From JAHEME01 sp034435035 (GTDB lineage: Bacteria > Chloroflexota > Anaerolineae > Aggregatilineales > UBA3940): a stretch of DNA of 64,000 nucleotides. The notes beneath the pieces were generated by a model that searched no databases, was not told the DNA's origin, and was given only the letters and a program-made list of their open reading frames with translations. Made by a program: the position numbers and the translations under genes. The stretch covers positions 62,001 through 126,000 of the forward strand of contig DAOTXW010000081.1 in NCBI GenBank assembly GCA_034435035.1, given 5' to 3'. The first letter of the stretch is position 1. Each line of letters opens with the position of its first letter. Below, piece after piece: positions 19,124-25,845 of this stretch.

Positions 19124-19179
19124 AATTCGTATCCTCGCGCGTGAATCAACCACGTGCTCTGTGCTGCCAGAGCGTCAGA

Positions 19180-19209
19180 ATTATAGAGTCTTCAGGCGGT
19201 GTTTGCGAA
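19180..19209 (-). promoter_or_regulatory. Probable lgt promoter
   Basis: A perfect TATAAT (complement of 19180-19185) lies about 57 nt before the lgt ATG, with TTCGCA (complement of 19204-19209) 18 nt upstream. Confidence 0.5.
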
Positions 19210-19210
19210 A

Positions 19211-19243
19211 AAGCGCAGAGGGCGCCGGTAGGAGCGCCCTCTG
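19211..19243 (-). terminator. Terminator of the sulfatase-fold gene
   Basis: On the minus strand CAGAGGGCGC (complement of 19234-19243) pairs with GCGCCCTCTG (complement of 19216-19225), and CTTTTTC follows, 22 nt after the stop at 19265. Confidence 0.8.
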
Positions 19244-19264
19244 TGCCGAATGCCCTGAGGGGGG

Positions 19265-20842
19265 CTATTCGAGATAGCCAAGCCCGCGCAGACGATCCAG
19301 CAGTTCAGGGTTGTGGCTGTAGTCGATCTCACGGCCCGCAGCGGTGCCATCGCGGTGCGCAGTGGCCATAACTGCGAACTCTTCAAGCGCGTGCTCCAGC
19401 CTCAGCACCTCGTTCTCGTAGCCGGACGGGTTGTTCAGCAGGTTGGTAAGCTCCTCATAGTCATGCTGCACATCAAAGAACTCGTCCGGCCGATCATCCA
19501 CCGTCATCAGCTTGTGGCCGTCTGAGTAGATCGCGCGGCGCAACTTGCGGACCCGGAAGCGCTCAATCGCCTCCGGGTTGTTCATCGCCATCACATTCAG
19601 GAAGTTCAGCGGCGGGTACGCCTCTGACACGACAACCTCATCAGCGGGTTCCCTGCCACGCCCCTCGACCGCACGGGCCAGACTCAGATCATGAACGCTG
19701 TGCCCGAACGCCTCGTGCTCGATGCCCGCGGCCTCCAGGATGGTGTGGAAGATGCGCCGGGTGGAGACCTCGTGCTCCACACGTACATTGGCCGGGAACA
19801 TCTCGGGGTAATGCACCAGGAGCGGGACGCGCACCAGCTCGTTGTAGATCACGAAGGCGTGCCCCATGAAATCGTGCTCGCCGTGGCTCTCACCATGATC
19901 GGACACCACTACGACCATGGTATTCTCAAGCTGCCCGGAGCGCTTCAAGTAGCGGAACACCCGCTGCAGCTGACGATCCTGATAGGCTACTTCGGCGTCG
20001 TAGACATCGTTCAGGACGTGGCGCTGCAGGTCTGTCAGAGGCTCAATCATCGGCGCCACCCAGCGATACGATTCGACATTGAAACGCTGCAGGAAGTCGC
20101 GGGCCTCGCGGTCGCGCTTCAGGTAAGGTACCCAGCGATCCAGTGCCTGTCGCGGCGGGTAGTAAGGCAGATGAGTCTCCATCATGTTGATGAAAATGAA
20201 CAGCGGGCGCTCAGGGTACGTACCCACGTGGTAGTGCAGATAGTCCGTAACATCCTTGAGCGACTGGTGGGTATCGCCCTTGAACTTGCCCAGCCGTGTC
20301 CAGAATGGCACAAAGAGGGGCATCATGGCGAGCTTGAGCAGCAGAGGTGACTCGCCAAAGCGGCGCTCGATGGGGATGGAAACTTTCTGCAGCAGGTTGG
20401 TGAGCGAATGCTTGGCCCGTTTGAGCACCGAGGCATTCGGCCCGATAGTGGGAACATCCGGGAAGGTGCCGCTGTAGTTGTAGAAATGCTTAAACCCACG
20501 CCTCAGCCCATTGTCCAGCAGGCCAACCAGCGGATTGTTGCAGAAGCCAACCGTGTCATAGCCGTTGTGCGCCAGCATCTCCGCCAGGGTGGGCAGCGCT
20601 TCCGGGATGCTGGCAAAGGACTGGTTTGTCTGATGAACGGTAGGATACAGGCCGGTGAACATCGAAGAATGGGAGGGGATGGTCCAGGGTGCGGTCGAGA
20701 TGCCCCAGTCGAAAACGGTCGCGGTCTCGGCCAGGCGGCCCAGAGTGGGCGTCAGATCCTTGCCGTATCCATAAATGGACATCCGCTCTGCGCGGTGCGT
20801 ATCCAGGACCAGCAAGATGATATTGGGTTTACGTTTCGTCAT
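19265..20842 (-). CDS. Sulfatase-fold (alkaline phosphatase superfamily) hydrolase with Thr at the nucleophile position
   Basis: A 525-residue metal-dependent hydrolase. The N-terminal metal motif is NIILLVLDTHRAER (Asp14), and the later metal site is VVSDHGESHGEHDFMGH. The nucleophile region reads TAPWTIPSHSSMFTG: Thr54 stands where true sulfatases have the Cys or Ser that becomes formylglycine, and the following Arg is His. It should therefore not need sulfatase maturation and is more likely a phosphodiesterase, phosphotransferase or phosphonate-type hydrolase. No signal peptide is visible, so it is probably cytoplasmic. ATG 20842 follows AGGGGGGG and is preferred over ATG 20860. Confidence 0.75.
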   Translation of the reverse strand: MTKRKPNIILLVLDTHRAERMSIYGYGKDLTPTLGRLAETATVFDWGISTAPWTIPSHSSMFTGLYPTVHQTNQSFASIPEALPTLAEMLAHNGYDTVGFCNNPLVGLLDNGLRRGFKHFYNYSGTFPDVPTIGPNASVLKRAKHSLTNLLQKVSIPIERRFGESPLLLKLAMMPLFVPFWTRLGKFKGDTHQSLKDVTDYLHYHVGTYPERPLFIFINMMETHLPYYPPRQALDRWVPYLKRDREARDFLQRFNVESYRWVAPMIEPLTDLQRHVLNDVYDAEVAYQDRQLQRVFRYLKRSGQLENTMVVVVSDHGESHGEHDFMGHAFVIYNELVRVPLLVHYPEMFPANVRVEHEVSTRRIFHTILEAAGIEHEAFGHSVHDLSLARAVEGRGREPADEVVVSEAYPPLNFLNVMAMNNPEAIERFRVRKLRRAIYSDGHKLMTVDDRPDEFFDVQHDYEELTNLLNNPSGYENEVLRLEHALEEFAVMATAHRDGTAAGREIDYSHNPELLDRLRGLGYLE

Positions 20843-21020
20843 GGCCCCCCCTGGCTGCATAGCAACCTGCAGGTTTTATTGTAGCGCATGACGGCCGCTT
20901 TGGCACCTGCCGGGAATGCAGCCCCGCCTGCACCAGCCCCCGGCAGCGCGGCGGGTTTGCATCCAGCACTGGCAGCGCCACAGGCACCGCGGTATACTGG
21001 TGTTCAGCAAACTGAAAACA

Positions 21021-21130
21021 ACACAGGGGAGTCTGGGAGAGCCAGGCTGAGAGGATGCCCCCGGACGTGAGCGCGTCCGCCGGTATCGACCCTTGCAACC
21101 TGATCCGGATCATGCCGGCGGAGGGAGTGT
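21021..21130 (+). ncRNA. TPP riboswitch (THI element)
   Basis: All conserved THI-box blocks are present in order: GGGGAGTC, the CTGAGAGGATGCCC loop, a variable stem (GGACGTGAGCGCGTCC), GACCCTTGCAACCTGATC, then CCGGATCATGCCGG and GGAGGGA. ACAC at 21021-21024 can close the P1 helix with GTGT at 21127-21130. It sits directly upstream of thiN and the thiXYZ-like genes, which it should switch off when thiamine pyrophosphate is abundant. Confidence 0.95.
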
Positions 21131-21148
21131 GCGACCGATAAAGACTGA

Positions 21149-21176
21149 CAGCCACTTCCTGCCCGGGGAGTGGCTG
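21149..21176 (+). promoter_or_regulatory. Expression platform hairpin that masks the thiN ribosome site
   Basis: CAGCCACT at 21149-21156 pairs with AGTGGCTG at 21169-21176, extended inside by CC/GG. The Shine-Dalgarno GGGGAG (21165-21170) lies in the 3' arm. No T-run follows, so translational control is more likely than termination. Confidence 0.65.
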
Positions 21177-21184
21177 TTGCACTT

Positions 21185-21841
21185 ATGGACAATCGAGCGA
21201 TCGTGCTGGCAAACGGCGATATCGGCGACGCAGCGCTGATGCGGGCGCGGCTGGCTGGATGGGAGGATGCGCTGGTCATCGGGGCCGATGCCGGCAGCCA
21301 CTATGCAAGCCTGCTCGGCCTGCGGCTGGATGTGGCGATCGGGGATTTCGATTCGCTGGGCGCGGAAGGGCGTGCCGCGCTGGAAGCCCAGGGAGTCCGG
21401 ACGGAAGCAGCCCCGGTTGAGAAGGACGAGACCGATCTGGAGCTGGCGCTGTTGTACGCCGCCGGCTGGGGCGCGATCCAGATTGTGATCCTGGGTGCCA
21501 CCGGCGGCCGCATCGATATGAACCTCGCGAATATGCTGCTGCTGGCTCACCCGGAGCTGGCCGACATTCGCGTCGAACTGTGGCATGGGCGCCAGACCGC
21601 CTGGCTCATACGCCCGCCGGGCGGGGAAGTTCACGGGCAGGCCGGCGATACAGTCTCGCTGATCGCTATCGGTGGCAGGGCGGCAGACATGCGGACGGAT
21701 AATTTCATTTACCCCCTGCATGGAGAAACGCTGCCCTTCGGCCCAGCGCGCGGCGTAAGCAACATCATGACCGCCCGGACCGCGCGTATCATGTTCTCTG
21801 AAGGGCTGGTGCTGGCCGTCCACACCCCCGGACGGGCGTAG
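21185..21841 (+). CDS. thiN: Thiamine pyrophosphokinase
   Basis: A 218-residue cytoplasmic kinase that converts thiamine to thiamine pyrophosphate with ATP. Recognised motifs are LANGDIGD at the N-terminus, AIGDFDSLG (about 51-59), EKDETDLELAL (79-89) and GATGGRIDMNLANM (104-117), which together line the ATP and thiamine sites of the TPK fold. The His usual after the last Asp is Met here. ATG 21185 is used; GTG 21170 is in frame but lies inside the regulatory hairpin. It is the first gene after the TPP riboswitch and 14 nt before the permease gene, consistent with thiamine salvage. Confidence 0.9.
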   Translation: MDNRAIVLANGDIGDAALMRARLAGWEDALVIGADAGSHYASLLGLRLDVAIGDFDSLGAEGRAALEAQGVRTEAAPVEKDETDLELALLYAAGWGAIQIVILGATGGRIDMNLANMLLLAHPELADIRVELWHGRQTAWLIRPPGGEVHGQAGDTVSLIAIGGRAADMRTDNFIYPLHGETLPFGPARGVSNIMTARTARIMFSEGLVLAVHTPGRA

Positions 21842-21855
21842 CGGAGCAAGATCGA

Positions 21856-22692
21856 ATGATCACCACGCCGCTGGCTAACTCCAACACGACCGCAGGGCGT
21901 CTTGCCGACTGGACGCGCAGCCTTGCGCCTCCTGCTGCGCTGATTTTCCTGCTGCTGGCGGCCTGGCACAGTACGGCCCAGGTCAGTGGACTGCCTGCTT
22001 TCATCCTCCCCGGCCCCCGGCAAGTGATCGCGGCGGGGTGGGAGACCCGGGCGCTGCTGGCCGAGGCGATCGGGGTGACTCTGCTGGAAACCGCGCTGGG
22101 GCTGACGATTGCGCTGGGGCTGGCCACGGCCATCGCGGCTGTGATGGATCTCTCCTCCCTGGTCAAGCGGGCGCTGTATCCAATCCTGGTCGCCTCGCAG
22201 ACGGTGCAGATCCTGGCTATCGCCCCGCTGCTGATCATCTGGTTTGGCTTTGGCCTTACGCCCAAAGTGATCGTGGTAGTGCTGGTCTGCTTCTTCCCAA
22301 TGGCGGTCAGCACAGCCGATGGCCTTGCCTCCGCCGACCCGGACCTGATCGCGCTGCTGAGGGCGATGGGCGCTGGCCGGGGCCAGACATGGCGGCTGGT
22401 GCGGCTGCCGGCTGCCCTGCCGTCTTTCTTTTCCGGGCTGCGGGTGGCCGTCACCTACAGCGTGGTAGGAGCCACTATCGCCGAATGGGTGGGCGGCTCG
22501 GCAGGGCTGGGGTTGTACATGCTGCGCTCCAAGAACGCGCTGCAAACGGATCAGGTATTTGTCGGCATGGTCATTACTACCGCACTGAGCATCGGGCTGT
22601 TCGTCCTGGTGGCGCTCATCGAGCGGGCTGCCCTGCCCTGGTACTACTCCGCTCAGCGGGTGGAACAGTGGGAAGAAAGCGGGATCTACTGA
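21856..22692 (+). CDS. thiX: ABC transporter permease for a thiamine precursor (ThiX-like)
   Basis: A 278-residue permease of the nitrate/sulfonate/taurine type with about six helices. The EAA-like loop is LLRAMGAGRGQTWRLVRLPA, and LPAFILPGPRQVIAAGW near the N-terminus and TYSVVGATIAEWVGGSAGLG later are typical of the SsuC/ThiX group. Its place in the riboswitch-led operon argues for thiamine or hydroxymethylpyrimidine-type import rather than sulfonates. Confidence 0.85.
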   Translation: MITTPLANSNTTAGRLADWTRSLAPPAALIFLLLAAWHSTAQVSGLPAFILPGPRQVIAAGWETRALLAEAIGVTLLETALGLTIALGLATAIAAVMDLSSLVKRALYPILVASQTVQILAIAPLLIIWFGFGLTPKVIVVVLVCFFPMAVSTADGLASADPDLIALLRAMGAGRGQTWRLVRLPAALPSFFSGLRVAVTYSVVGATIAEWVGGSAGLGLYMLRSKNALQTDQVFVGMVITTALSIGLFVLVALIERAALPWYYSAQRVEQWEESGIY

Positions 22693-22739
22693 GAGAAGGA
22701 TACCGGCTCTGCCGGGCAGGATAAGCAGGAGGTGGAACA

Positions 22740-23741
22740 ATGCTTGAACTGAACACACACCGGATGCGGATGCTGGCGGCAGCAGCGCTGGTCAGCCTGA
22801 CGCTGGTTGCCTGCGGCGCAGGTACCGCGCCCGCCGGGGAATTGACCCCGGTTACCCTGATGCTGGACTGGGTCCCCAATGTGAACCATACGGGCATCTT
22901 CGTCGCGCAGACGCTTGGCTACTTCGAGGAAGCGGGGCTGGCAGTCGAGATCGTCCAGCCGGGCGAGGTCTACGCTGAGCAGGCCGTCGCCAGCGGCGCC
23001 GCCGACTTTGGCATCAGCTTTCAAGAACAGGTGACGCTGGCCCGTGCTGACGAGGTGCCGCTGGTCTCGGTGGCCGCGATCATCCAGCATAACACGTCAG
23101 GCTTTGCGGCGCGGGCCGGCGAGGGCATCGCGACGCCGGCGGACTGGGGCGGCCTGCGCTATGGATCGTTCGGCAGCCCGTTCGAGGCGCCTACACTGCA
23201 GGCCCTGATGGCCTGCGCCGGCGGCGACTTCGGACAGTTGGAGATCGTCGAGACGGGTTTTGCCGACCCGCTGGCCCTTCTCAGCGAGAAGCAAATTGAC
23301 CTGGCCTGGATCTTCTACGGCACGCAGGGCGTCGCCGCTGAGCAGCAGGGCATCGCCCTGGAAGTTGTGATGCTGGCGGATTATGGAGACTGCATTCCCG
23401 ACTACTACACGCCGGTGCTGATCACCAGCGAGGCAGTCATCGCGCAGAACCCGGAGCGGGTGCGGGCGTTCGTCGGCGCCGTGGCGCAGGGCTACGACTA
23501 TGCCATCCGCAACCCGCAGGAGGCAGCGGCGATCCTGCTTGAGCAGACCCCCGAGTCGGGTGAGGCGCTGCTGGAGGCCAGCCAGGAATGGCTGTCACCC
23601 CGCTATCAGGCGGATGCGCCGCGCTGGGGCGAGCAGAAGCTGGAAGTGTGGCAGGCGTACTCTGAGTGGATGGCCGCGCAAGGACTGATCGCCGAGCCGA
23701 TTGACGCGGCGGCTGCGTTCACCAACGAGTTTCTTCCGTGA
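22740..23741 (+). CDS. thiY: NMT1/THI5-like binding lipoprotein (ThiY-like)
   Basis: A 333-residue lipoprotein that delivers ligand to the ThiX/ThiZ transporter. The leader ends in LTLVAC with lipidated Cys25. The mature protein begins VTLMLDWVPNVNHTGIFVAQ then TLGYFEEAGL, the THI5/NMT1 signature for pyrimidine-precursor binding. Further on, SGAADFGISFQEQ and WIFYGTQGVAAEQQGIALEV fit the family. ATG 22740 follows GCAGGAGG. The stop overlaps the ATPase start by 4 nt (GTGA). Likely ligands are formylaminopyrimidine, HMP or a related thiamine fragment. Confidence 0.88.
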   Translation: MLELNTHRMRMLAAAALVSLTLVACGAGTAPAGELTPVTLMLDWVPNVNHTGIFVAQTLGYFEEAGLAVEIVQPGEVYAEQAVASGAADFGISFQEQVTLARADEVPLVSVAAIIQHNTSGFAARAGEGIATPADWGGLRYGSFGSPFEAPTLQALMACAGGDFGQLEIVETGFADPLALLSEKQIDLAWIFYGTQGVAAEQQGIALEVVMLADYGDCIPDYYTPVLITSEAVIAQNPERVRAFVGAVAQGYDYAIRNPQEAAAILLEQTPESGEALLEASQEWLSPRYQADAPRWGEQKLEVWQAYSEWMAAQGLIAEPIDAAAAFTNEFLP

Positions 23742-24511
23742 CGCCTGCCGCCGTGCCCAAGATCGAGCTGTGCGCCGTCAGCAAGGCATTTCACTCCGGC
23801 GGCGCCAGCGTGCTGGCACTGGAGGAGGTCTCGCTGACCGTCATGCCCGGCGAGTTTGTGACGGTGATCGGGCCCTCGGGCAGCGGCAAGAGCACCCTGT
23901 TCAACCTGATCGTCGGCCTGCTGGAACCTGACAGCGGCGAAATCTGCCTGGATGGCGAGGTATGCCGGGATCGGGTGGGGCGCATCGGCTACATGCCCCA
24001 GAAGGACCTGCTGCTGCCCTGGCGCACGGTGCTCGATAACGTCGTCCTGCCGCTGGAGCTGCGGGGAGCCTCACGCGCAGCAGCCCGCGAGCGCGCCCGC
24101 GAGCTGCTGCCGCTTTTCGGTCTGGAGGGCTTCGCTGGCGCCTACCCCGCCACACTATCCGGGGGGATGCGCCAGCGAGCCGCACTGCTGCGCACGATCC
24201 TGACAGAACGCGACACGCTGCTGCTCGATGAGCCGTTCGGGGCGCTGGACGCGCTGACCCGCCGCGATCTTCAGGATTGGCTGCTGAGCGTCTGGGGTCG
24301 CTTCGGGCAGACGATCGTCTTTGTGACGCATGATGTCGAGGAGGCCCTGTATCTGGGCGACCGGGTCATCGTGCTCAGCAGCCGACCAGGCCGGGTAGCG
24401 CGCACGCTGCAAGTCGATCTCCCGCATCCCCGCCGCCGCGGTATGATCGCCTGGACACGCTTCGGTGAGCAGATGACAGAGCTGCTGGATGCGCTCGGAA
24501 TCGAGGTATGA
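23738..24511 (+). CDS. thiZ: ABC transporter ATPase for a thiamine precursor (ThiZ-like)
   Basis: A 257-residue ATPase. Walker A GPSGSGKS is at residues 45-52, the Q-loop at YMPQKDLLLPW, signature LSGGMRQR at 140, Walker B Asp164-Glu165, and the switch His in VTHDVEEALYLGDR. LPW after the Q-loop Gln is typical of the SsuB/TauB/ThiZ group. GTG start overlaps the upstream stop, and the downstream DUF402 gene begins 1 nt after its stop, so all lie in one operon with thiN. Confidence 0.9.
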   Translation: MTPAAVPKIELCAVSKAFHSGGASVLALEEVSLTVMPGEFVTVIGPSGSGKSTLFNLIVGLLEPDSGEICLDGEVCRDRVGRIGYMPQKDLLLPWRTVLDNVVLPLELRGASRAAARERARELLPLFGLEGFAGAYPATLSGGMRQRAALLRTILTERDTLLLDEPFGALDALTRRDLQDWLLSVWGRFGQTIVFVTHDVEEALYLGDRVIVLSSRPGRVARTLQVDLPHPRRRGMIAWTRFGEQMTELLDALGIEV

Positions 24512-24512
24512 C

Positions 24513-24986
24513 ATGAGCGGCGAATCCATCCTTGTCATCAAGAACGATCACACCGGACGCGAAGTCTGGCGATACGAGGGCATCGTGCTGGAACGCGGCC
24601 TGACTCACGTGACGCTGGAAGCATTCTTCAACCGTGAAGATCGGGATGATGGCTACGTGATCTGGCGGCGCGGCGACCGCTTCATCGAGCACTTTTACAG
24701 CGACCGCTGGTATAACATCTTTGAGGTACATGACGTGACCGACGACCGCATCAAGGGCTGGTACTGCAACCTGACCCGCCCGGCCCGCATCCGCGATGGC
24801 ACGGTTGCCGCCGACGATCTGTCGCTGGATGTCTGGATCGATCCGGATGGACGCACGCTGATCATGGACGAGGATGAATACACGGCGCTGCCGCTGACTG
24901 CCGCGGAGCGGGAGGCGGTTCAGGATGCGCTCGCCGATCTGCTGGCGCAGGCGCAGGCCGGCAGCCCGCCCTTCGCCGCCGGCTGA
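24513..24986 (+). CDS. DUF402-family protein
   Basis: A 157-residue soluble protein. DGYVIWRRGDRFIEHFYSDR, then WYNIFEVHDVTDDRIKGWYC and LDVWIDPDGRTLIMDEDEY follow the DUF402 pattern, including the acidic WxxPDG...DEDE region that binds metal in characterised members. Some relatives (for example FomD) hydrolyse nucleoside diphosphates or related phosphates. ATG 24513 with GAGG 7 nt upstream is preferred to an in-frame start at 24489. Its tight link to thiZ may be functional or simply transcriptional read-through. Confidence 0.75.
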   Translation: MSGESILVIKNDHTGREVWRYEGIVLERGLTHVTLEAFFNREDRDDGYVIWRRGDRFIEHFYSDRWYNIFEVHDVTDDRIKGWYCNLTRPARIRDGTVAADDLSLDVWIDPDGRTLIMDEDEYTALPLTAAEREAVQDALADLLAQAQAGSPPFAAG

Positions 24987-25010
24987 GCGCCCGGCCAGCG
25001 GGATGGCACA

Positions 25011-25051
25011 GGGGCAGGCACAGCTGTATCAGGGCACCGCCGGCCTGCCCC
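25011..25051. terminator. Hairpin between convergent genes
   Basis: GGGGCAGGC (25011-25019) pairs with GCCTGCCCC (25043-25051) around a 23-nt loop, between the thiamine operon and the DUF4126 gene. No T-run is present on either side. Confidence 0.5.
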
Positions 25052-25080
25052 CGCTGACCGCCAGGGAAGCCCCGCCGATG

Positions 25081-25647
25081 CTACGAGCGGGTTGCGGCGC
25101 GCTCAGCGCGGCGGATGCGCCAGCGCAGGAAGATCACAATCCCGATGGCTGCCACCAGCATGATCATGCCGGGCAGCAGGATCGCCAGCAGCGAGGTGAC
25201 GGCGGACACCACATCCTCAATGGTGCTGACCACCGGGTTGCCAATGCCCGCAGTGGTCGCCGTCACCACCGGGCGGGCGGTCGTCTTGGCGGCATGCACG
25301 CCGCCGGCAACCAGCAGCCCCAGGATGATGGACAGCACCGGGCTGAGATCGGTCACCACATTGGCGCTGGCGGCGAACAGCACGGCCCCCGCCGCCGGCC
25401 TGATGAGGGTATTGATGATATCGTTCACCGTATCCAGCGCCGGGACCTTATCGACAAAAATCTCGATCAGCGTCAGGACGATCAGCACGCCGATCACCCA
25501 CCAGCTGGTCATGACATCAAACGGCTCATTCAGCTGGAATACCCCGATTTTGGCCGCTACCGACACAATCAGCAGCGGGATATAGGCATTCAGCCCGGCG
25601 CTGGCCGAAAGCCCAAAAGCTGAGAATACCGACGCGACTCCTCCCAT
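25081..25647 (-). CDS. DUF4126-type membrane protein
   Basis: A 188-residue protein with about five hydrophobic segments. FGLSASAGLNAYIPLLIVSV near the start, FVDKVPALDTVNDIINTLIR in the first third, and GGVHAAKTTARPVVTATTAG match the DUF4126 family of small membrane proteins of unknown function. ATG 25647 has GGGAGG 7 nt upstream and is preferred to longer in-frame starts up to 25740. The C-terminus is basic (RWRIRRAERAATRS), suggesting it faces the cytoplasm. It is separated from the upstream DUF2723 gene by 198 nt in which I see no clear element. Confidence 0.65.
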   Translation of the reverse strand: MGGVASVFSAFGLSASAGLNAYIPLLIVSVAAKIGVFQLNEPFDVMTSWWVIGVLIVLTLIEIFVDKVPALDTVNDIINTLIRPAAGAVLFAASANVVTDLSPVLSIILGLLVAGGVHAAKTTARPVVTATTAGIGNPVVSTIEDVVSAVTSLLAILLPGMIMLVAAIGIVIFLRWRIRRAERAATRS

Positions 25648-25845
25648 TCCAGTGCCTCCCATTCTGGCTGCGAGCACAATCATGCCCGCCTCTGCATGCC
25701 GGATCGCACACAGCACCCTATCTACCAAATAATAACGCAAAACACCTGTTCGTGGTTGCCGGGCGCGCCCGCTGCGCGCATGGGCGGGGCGGAGGCGCCT
25801 CTCTGATTTCTCCGGTCTGACAGCCAGGCTGATGCAGGATGCAGC

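Noticed and set aside
21709..22758. 349-codon minus-strand frame opposite thiX
   Set aside because: Antisense shadow of a clear permease gene.
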